The notes under the pieces were generated by a model. It saw only the letters and a program-made list of their open reading frames with translations. It had not been told where the DNA came from and searched no databases. A DNA stretch of 64,000 bases from Metallyticus violacea (lineage: Eukaryota; Arthropoda; Insecta; Mantodea; Metallyticidae): assembly GCA_030762175.1 (NCBI GenBank), contig CM060846.1:180669041-180733040 (forward strand), in the 5' to 3' direction. The translations under genes and the position numbers were made by a program. Below, one piece after another: positions 56,401 through 64,000 of the stretch; the stretch's first letter is position 1; every line of letters starts with the position of its first letter.

Positions 56401-58944
56401 CACATATTTTTCAATGTCAAATAGAAAAAGACATAATAATATAATATCTGTAAATCTAACAATGAAACTAGTAGTTAAAATAATAAGTAAATAAGTATAT
56501 ACGTATGAGACTTTGTATTAAAATAGTAGTAATTCAAAAAACACAGAAAGGAAAAGCATAATAAAATATCTGCCCACAAATATTAAAGATGTAAGGAAAT
56601 TCTAGGAGAGAAAGATTAGGGTTTTAATTTTTATCCATAATACCACCACAGTAATGTTATGTATTTATAAAAGTAAATGAAAAGGAAATCAAGTTTAACC
56701 GTTAAAAGTAAAATATTTTATATTATAAATTAATATATTTTGAAGTTAGGCATCAAAATCCAAAACATGCAGTCCTATTTCTGATCAGATTGATTTTTCT
56801 CTCTGCTGCATTGTTTAGAACTTAGGAAAAATCGTTCAATATTTCATTGCTAGATATTAAGTTATTATATTTTCCTTTTTATATGTTACAACATTTTGAC
56901 AAACATGCGTTTCATTTGTTGGACTTCGGAAACATTTTTAATAAAGAGGCTGTCAGAAAATAATTGCTCATTGTCATTTAGTTACATAAAAATAATATTT
57001 CATGTAACTGATAAAATATTTTTTTCAATATTTCTCCGCTTAATACACCATACATTTTCCTAAATAATTGTGTGACGTGATATGACCTTGAAATTGTTTA
57101 AAGTATACATTTAAGGTGTTGTTTAAAGATTGAGCTACTGCAGGACCAAACTTACTTGTCCCAGTAGTTCATCGGCCGTCTCTTTTTATTTGCAAACAAT
57201 TAAATGATTGCTGTTTATTTTATTTATTTTTTTTTTACAAACACATCTATCATTTTATGTTTCTTGTGTTTAACACTATATACTTCTAATGCTTGTATGA
57301 AAATTTTCAACTGCTTTTTAACCATTAAATTAGCTTTTTAAAATTTTTACCAATTACAAATATTTCAAAAGCTTAAATATATCTACAAATTATTTCCCCG
57401 TTACAAGGAGAAAAATTTGTATTTGTTTCTTTGCAAAAGGAAAATGATTCGAATTCACAAGCAAACATATTATTTCTAATATTTGCCGATCTGCATTTAC
57501 AATGCTCTTCGATAGAATTTCCAAATTCCACCATCATGTATGTACGTTTTAAATAACAATTCTGATGTGAGCTTTCACCGATAGGGTAATGCAATAAAAC
57601 TTTTTCCGGTACTAACGTGATTTTCCGTGCTACACTTTACTTCTTATAAACTATTTTGAATATATGTTTTCCATTTACTATTTGGATATATGTTTTTACT
57701 TAACTTTTAACAACCATTGAATTTTAATCTCTACCAAAAGCTATAATTTTGATTCATAATATCTAAAATTTTTACCACTGTCAGATCAATGGTATTTTTA
57801 ATTGTTTATAAGTTTATGTCAAGGTAAGTAATATTTTTTTCATCGTAGTAACTTATTTGGCAAAGTTAAAATCATTGAATTTTCACCATCACCATGTTTC
57901 CTTAACACCACCTTATTAATTTCTGTGTTTTTATAAATAACTCAACGGCAAACATATTTTTTGCAGCGTAATACTTTTTGAAAAATTAAAACTATATTTT
58001 TGTTTCAAATAAATAGAACCAGTTTAGAATTTTGTTAATAGTATAACACTTTTTGAAAGTTCTTTATTGAAAAATTAAATTTTATAAATAGTGAACATTT
58101 ACATTTTAATATTTTGCCTCATTAAATAATAGTTTAAAAAATAAAATTATTATGTTTGCAAGGTTATAACACTTTTAAAGTTAATTATATTTTTTCAAAA
58201 GTGAATTATTTTTCCACTGCCGTCATATTTATGCAAGGCGTTTAAGAATTCTATGGTGCAAATCCAATCGGGTGCTAAAGGATAATAAGCATTCATTTTG
58301 AGATAAAGAATATATAGTCTGTGGCCTCAAATTTTTCTGCAATGAATTACAATCTAATATGGGGTAGCAGGCAACTGATTAGGCTTCCATTTAATTATGT
58401 GGCAAGCAGTTAGAGGTGCATTTCTGTTGCTCCGTAGCTCAGTGCCTAGTTGTACTAAGCTAGAAATAATGACCAAATAAAACGACAAGGGTTCATTCTG
58501 AACCAGTGGATTAGATTTTTATGTTTATTTTTTGTTTTTATGCGTTATTGCCAAAGGCCGGATTTAGGATTTTGTTGCTTATGCTTACTGCTGCTGTGCT
58601 AATTTAGTAAATTTATGAAATATAGCCCCCCTTCGATGTGAGTGTAAAGTTATTTTTTCTTCTGTTTTGCAACAGATTGTGTAGTGCGCTTGTAAATTTT
58701 TGAAAGGAAATTTGTAACAAAATAGAAACTTACAATTTGTAAAAGTACTTTAATCGCTTCTGAAAGGGTAATAGATGGAAATATAAGATATGATTATGCA
58801 ATAATACGAATAGTTTGCTTTTATGTTGAGCAAGATTGTAAAAAATGAATATATAATGATAATAAAAAATATTTTAAATGTTACACTTAAAAGTATTAAG
58901 AACAAAATATGGTGAAGAACATCTGTATTGACGAACTTTTTTTA
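53486..58944. other. AT-rich non-coding DNA
   Basis: No supportable gene. A short self-complementary (CA)n/(TG)n palindrome lies at about 56224-56242. Very AT-rich throughout from 55.6 kb. Open frames at 53980-54246 (-) and 54834-55138 (+) show no recognised motif. Confidence 0.5.
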
Positions 58945-59035
58945 ATATCGTTTATTTTTACTGCTGAACAGGCGGTAGACGTAGGTGATACATGAGATGA
59001 AATAAAAATTGAAAAAGATTATTTACGATTAATGA
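58945..59035 (-). repeat. Degenerate SINE-A 3' fragment
   Basis: 'tttttactgctgaacaggcggtagacgtaggtgatacatgagat' parallels 'tttttactaccgaggcacaacaggaggtggacactgatgatatgtgagat' in the SINE-A copy at 52155-52210. It has the same orientation and lacks the tRNA-like head. Confidence 0.55.
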
Positions 59036-59049
59036 TAATATTCCGAATT

Positions 59050-60075
59050 TTAAGTTGTTTTTATGGTTTGAGCATCACTTAGAAAACAGTTACAGAAATT
59101 GTTGAAAATGGCGATCGCCAACATCGTCGCATACATGTGTGCCGCATCCTTTCAAAGATTCCTGAAAACCACGAATTACATAATCGGCATCCAATGTTCT
59201 CTCCTCCATGGATTAGAGGAGACAGGTATTTCGAACGTGAGACATTGAAGTGTTTCATAAAGAAAAATCCATGGGCTTGATGTCAGCGGTGCAATTTGGC
59301 CAGACTATTAACTGCCTCTTCCAATATAACGGCAGGGAAACTTCCAGAACCTGTCGAATCTTCTTATCAAAATGGAAAGAAACTCCCCCATGCTGGAACT
59401 ACATTTGCTATCGAATTTCTAGGGGGACGCCTGACAGAAATACGGGCAGTAGGTTAATAAAACACTGGCCATTTAGCAGCAAAGGAAGATGTGCGTGCTA
59501 ATTAAATGGCCACCAACTATGCAAGTCCACATGTTCACACTAAATCTGTGCTGACTACGTGTCTCGACAAGGGCATGTGAATTTTCGTGATTCCATAAGT
59601 GACATTTCCTGTTGTTGAGCACATACTCATCTCTGGTGAAAGTGGCTTCGTTGGCGAGCAACATCATAATGATCTATCACTCAGTTTCAAAACTTTAATC
59701 CGTAACCGAAGTCCGCTGGTTCCAATGTTTGCGTATTAAGAAGATGAAATGGGTTGAGCCGTTCTCTTGCAGAACGTTTCAAACACTACTACTCTTTGTA
59801 TCCAAGGCTTTTGCGACTGCAAGAGTACTTGTTGAAGGATGAGCTTCCAGTCTGTCGAGAAATTCTTGTTCTAAGCCTGGAGTGCGTCGGTTTCGCTTTG
59901 CACCAGTATCAGGTCTATGAACTCACAGGATCCAGTTTTCGTAGATGCCGACGGATAGACTGAAAGGGGCTAGGTTGAGGATGTCTGTCTGGATATCTTC
60001 CCGGTACAGCTGCGCAGCTACAGGATGCACGTCCTCTAGCTTTACCATTTATAAAATGCTATCGACAAACTTTGT
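59050..60075 (-). pseudogene. mariner/IS630-type transposase (arthropod DUF4817-like family), broken
   Basis: Reading the minus strand from about 60075 gives N-terminal helix-turn-helix pieces ('GRYPDRHPQPSPFQSIRRHL' near 60010, 'FLDRLEAHPSTSTLAVAKAL' near 59840). Then come 'NGLNPFHLLNTQTLEPADF' near 59770 and the catalytic-core landmark 'ANEATFTRDEYVLNNRKCHL' near 59655, with 'WNHENSHALVE' and 'RFSVNMWTCIVGGHLI' after it. Further on are 'VPLEIR' near 59430, an 'FQHGG(V)' region, and 'GIFERMRHTCMRRCW' near 59140. This order matches a transposase family abundant in insects. Several frameshifts and stops are present. In the 'FQHGG' motif the usual Asp of the DDE triad is Gly. I did not find terminal inverted repeats. 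Confidence 0.8.
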
Positions 60076-60079
60076 AAAT

Positions 60080-63000
60080 GAACAATGGTTATTCATACTC
60101 GTATTTTGCTGCATGCAGAATGTGTAATCGACCCGCTTGAATTGTATAGAAAATTACTCAACTGGATGTACGGGTGATCATATAGGCAAGAGAACGAAGT
60201 AATGAGTAATGAGAAACTAGTTCGCGTTCGGGAAACTTTGCTGTCTCCCTCTAGCCTGTTTCTTCCACAGTTATGACCTTGATGGGCCATCACTACCCCT
60301 CGTATGCTAATGCTGCATGCAAAGTACTTTTAACACTCTTATTGGGATAGTGTTTGAATTTTCTTGTTGTAATTTGACAATCCTGCTAAATGATGCCAGG
60401 ATTTTGTATTCAGCAATTCTTTCTTCACTTTGGAAGTGAAAATTAGTTGGAAGACCTGGCATTATTTAATACCTATTCATTTTCATATCACCAAATTATT
60501 ACAACTATCTGTTTAAGCATTTAAGACTAAATGTGTTCTAGCTAGGTCTAAAATGAATTGATTGAAATTACGGGAGCTGTAAGATAATTAAAATTAAAAA
60601 AATACATGCGAGATAGGGAGCTCGAACAACCTATTGTCTGTTAAACGTCATACACTTTGGCAGCTGCGCTAAACAGGTAAAGAAGGAAATATAGTATGAT
60701 TAGCTTGCATACTTACATATTTGTTCAATGTTATCATATCTTTGCTAGAAGCAAATTGTTAGCAAAACAGGAATGCATGTCTTTGAAAATTAATATCCAC
60801 TGACTATGAATTAAAATTTCTTCCCTATGGGGCCCTAAACGAACATTTTGCACAATAAATCTGCGGCATGCATTGTTTTAATTCGGCGTATTTCTTATTA
60901 TCATCTGAGCCACAAATTATACATAATCTTCGAATTTTGGCTCCATGATCCATTAGTTCCTTATTTCAAAATTTTTCTATGATCTCTCTAGCATCCTTCA
61001 AATATGTGCGGTCGAACTCTGAAAGAGCCTGTATATTTTAGTTCCAATTTAATCGTGCTTCCCCAACCCTGCATTGTGAAAAAGTTTATTTTCCAACATA
61101 AGTATATGTAACGTTTTGTTCACAGTTTTGTCACCAGCTGTTCCTCCTTCCACCTCACACTTTTAGTTCCAAGTTTTGCCACCACATCAACCCATTCCCA
61201 CCCTTGCCGCAGACTTTCTTCAGTAAGTATTTCTGATTTCTACCATCCTGAGTGTTTTAGCTTCTATTTCTACTAGCACGTAATTCCAACTTTTACCACT
61301 TGAGTTATGCAACACCGCTTATTTCCTGAGGATTGAAGATAAATAACTTCCTTCTGAAAAACTCCTACCAATGAAAACTTCCTGCTGATAAACAAGTTAC
61401 GGGGATGCAAGAGAAAATAAATCCTGGTAATTAGAAATACTTGCAAGATAAAGGAAGTTCCAACGAGTATTTTTTTATTTATTATTATTATTTTCGTGTT
61501 TCCGCCCATTTGGTTCAAAACTTTGTGTCCTAATATAAATTACGTTTTATTATCATATTCATTATGGCGTTATTTACAAAAGTAACGTTGATATATTTTG
61601 CATAAAAACATTGAACCCATCCATAAATCTGTCACTTTCGCTTTCCAAAAGGATTCTGTTCTTTACTTGTCCACAATTTATGTTTTGTTTTGTATCATGT
61701 TCTTATAATTCGTTTGCATATGTATATGTTAGATTTGCATTGCGGCCTGTTATGTTTACTGTCGCAAACAATGGTCTTGCACTAAACAACTACCAGTAAT
61801 TTTTGCATATAAGAATGCCGCTTACATCCATCTATCTATTGTGGATAACTGTAGTCCTCCATATGCTTTACTTTCTTGTCTAACATAAATGAGTTCAAGC
61901 GAGTCTAGAGCCTTACTTTTGGCAATTGGCTTATGTTTGAAACCTATTCATTTCCTTCTGTTTATCTTTTGTAAATTTTCAGAATGGGATACTGAACAAA
62001 GAAACAAACCAATCCATTACTAAACTTTTTAAATATATAATATTAGTTTTAGCAACTCCCATTTATAAAAGTGGTTTATTGTGGGTGCCTATTTGCCTCC
62101 ATATAAAAGAAACACATAGTAGGATTACATGTTGATCAGAGGAATTCTCTTTGTCGGAAGTATCCTGCATATGTTCAACTTAGGAAATATCCGATCAGTT
62201 GACAGGCCAGTTTAATATAGGTATCTAAAATACAGTATCAGCTGACGCGGAATTGCTGCAACTTCTGAATTCCTTAATGGGGGTAAAAGTGCTCGTGATA
62301 ATGGCTGTACGCACGTCCTACATTTAATATATTTTCCACAAGTGGAAGAGCGGGCATATAGATCTGTGTTGTTTCCCACATCGAATTATACATACCTGAA
62401 AGCATTTCACAACTGAAATTTGTATAATATGCTAGTAATTATTATTTAGGTCTAACAACAATAAAAATTTGTAACTATCAATTCCCCCAGATTTCAAGCT
62501 GGCACCCAGCCGACTTAAGAAGAAGTTACTTAACCTCCAGATTTGTTTTTTTTTTTTTGTTTATCTTTATCTGTAGACCCTTCAAAATTGGATTGAGAGC
62601 TGTTGAACCTTTTATCATTATATGAATGACAGTAGTAAGAAGCGATGAAAAAATTCTGCAGATTTTTTCTTTTTTCGAACTACTCATTTTCCTAAAACAA
62701 ATGATACGCTATCATTATATTCAATTTCAATGATAGTGCAGGTATCAGCCGTAAATTTCCCTTCAAAACTATATTGAAATATCATTAAAGATTCATTGTA
62801 ATTTTTATAGTGTAAAGCACGCAGGTAAACTATTTGAGCACAGTATAACAAGGATTGAATAGCTGAAATGTCTGAAGACATTACCGTTTCAATTTTATAA
62901 CATATTCTATTACAAATTTTTTTTTTTCGGTGTTCCAATCTGTTTCCTGTTGGCGTGCGTAATACAGTTGAACTCCAATAATGTTGGATTTCAAAAACCA

Positions 63001-64000
63001 TATTAATGTCTGTGCATTATTTTCGTGCTTATGAGTTTGTTAGTGAATTTATGTGTGTATTTTGTACATAAACAATCCCATTATATTTTACTCGCACACC
63101 GATGTACGGTGATTTTAAACTCTCAAACATTATATAAACTGTGACTCTTGCTATAGGAGAATTACTAAAAGAGAGATTTAGAGTGTAAGGGGCGTGTGAG
63201 CGTGCTGAAGGAAACTTCAGTGAATATTTAGTCCAATGTTATAATAGCGTGTAAAGATTGCTATACCTTATACTATGTGAAATGTTGACACAAAAATGCT
63301 AACGCGAGGTTTATTATTTTGCTGAAACTCCTACGTTTTCATCAAAGAGGATAAAAATGGATAAAAACAATAGTATGAAACTTCGTAATATAGAGTAGAA
63401 ACGTTAACAAAACAACCATACATAAACAAGCCTGAAGGGCGTTGGGTTTACTCAGATAAAACACTAAAAATGAACAATGAATATACGGGAAAAGTGATCG
63501 CAACTGCAATAAATTTCATCAGAATATCAGCTAAAAATAACATGAAAAGAAATACAAACAAGCAATGAAGAAGAACGATGCAGGCAGAGTAAAAGTTAAT
63601 GCAAAATGTTGAATACAATTAGGCAGAAAAGTGGACATGAAATGGAAGATAAAGTGCAATACAAATCATAGTAACCTCCTCTCATCCCAAGGAGTCCTGA
63701 GTGCCTAATATTATTGCTTTCGTCTAAACAGTAACACACTACCACGAGGTTCCTCCATTGTTGCCAATATTACATTCGTATCTACATAAACTCTGAATAT
63801 TTCCTGTTTCTTATATTATGAAGAATATGTGAAGGTGTCTCAATTAATTATGGCAATAAATTAATAAATATTTTGCTCTCACTTCCACACCCGATCTCTG
63901 TTAGCACTAAACAGTACTAAAAGAGTGTCCACAGACAGAGACGTAACAACGTTGTTTCCTGAGCGAACTATAATAAATCACATTCCTACACGTATCATGT
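60080..64000. other. AT-rich non-coding DNA
   Basis: No supportable gene or repeat family. Low-complexity runs occur at 61475-61495 (ATT) and 62548-62560 (T). The 105-codon minus-strand frame at 62684-63001 has no recognised motif. Confidence 0.45.

Overview
The window is AT-rich eukaryotic nuclear DNA, almost certainly from an arthropod. Support for this comes from the repeat types: tRNA-derived SINEs, a decayed Polinton/Maverick, a piggyBac relic, R1-like and I/jockey-like non-LTR retrotransposons, a mariner/IS630-type transposase relic, and long trinucleotide microsatellites. I see no intact host gene, no rRNA and no functional tRNA. I cannot place the species from sequence alone.

Layout. 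1-23.9 kb is mostly AT-rich non-coding DNA with two SINE families (called here SINE-A and SINE-B), microsatellites and a long perfect hairpin. 23,898-37,988 is one complete but dead Polinton of about 14.1 kb. It has about 870-bp terminal inverted repeats and a near-perfect 6-bp target duplication. All recognised genes lie on the + strand: protein-primed DNA polymerase B, packaging ATPase, two small Polinton proteins, chromodomain integrase, a minor-capsid candidate, a small basic protein, major capsid protein, adenain-like protease, and several small right-end ORFs. Nearly every larger gene carries frameshifts or stops. 37,989-38,533 is a promoter-like flank.

38,534-53,485 is a nested set of elements. 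The outermost is a piggyBac relic, bounded by TTAA and 12-bp inverted ends. It was split by an R1-like non-LTR element, which was in turn split by an I/jockey-like LINE. That LINE sits as a head-to-tail pair, a full-length copy followed by a 5'-truncated copy, with one target duplication around the pair. A SINE-A copy lies in the piggyBac 3' half, and the piggyBac C-terminal coding region is itself tandemly duplicated. 53.5-64 kb is AT-rich DNA with a SINE-A fragment and a minus-strand mariner/IS630-type transposase relic.

How the parts relate. The Polinton would have been a self-synthesising, virion-gene-bearing element (polymerase, integrase, ATPase, protease, two capsid proteins). Its gene order and overlapping stop/start junctions are still readable. 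The LINE carries ORF1 (zinc-knuckle Gag-like) and ORF2 (endonuclease-RT-RNase H). SINE-B ends in a hairpin resembling the LINE 3' end, which suggests it borrowed I-like LINE machinery.

Most interesting: the LINE head-to-tail pair with a single target duplication (a signature expected from template jumping), the repeated hairpins with a compensatory base change in its 3' UTR, the shared SINE/LINE 3' hairpin, and the unassigned small ORFs at the right end of the Polinton.
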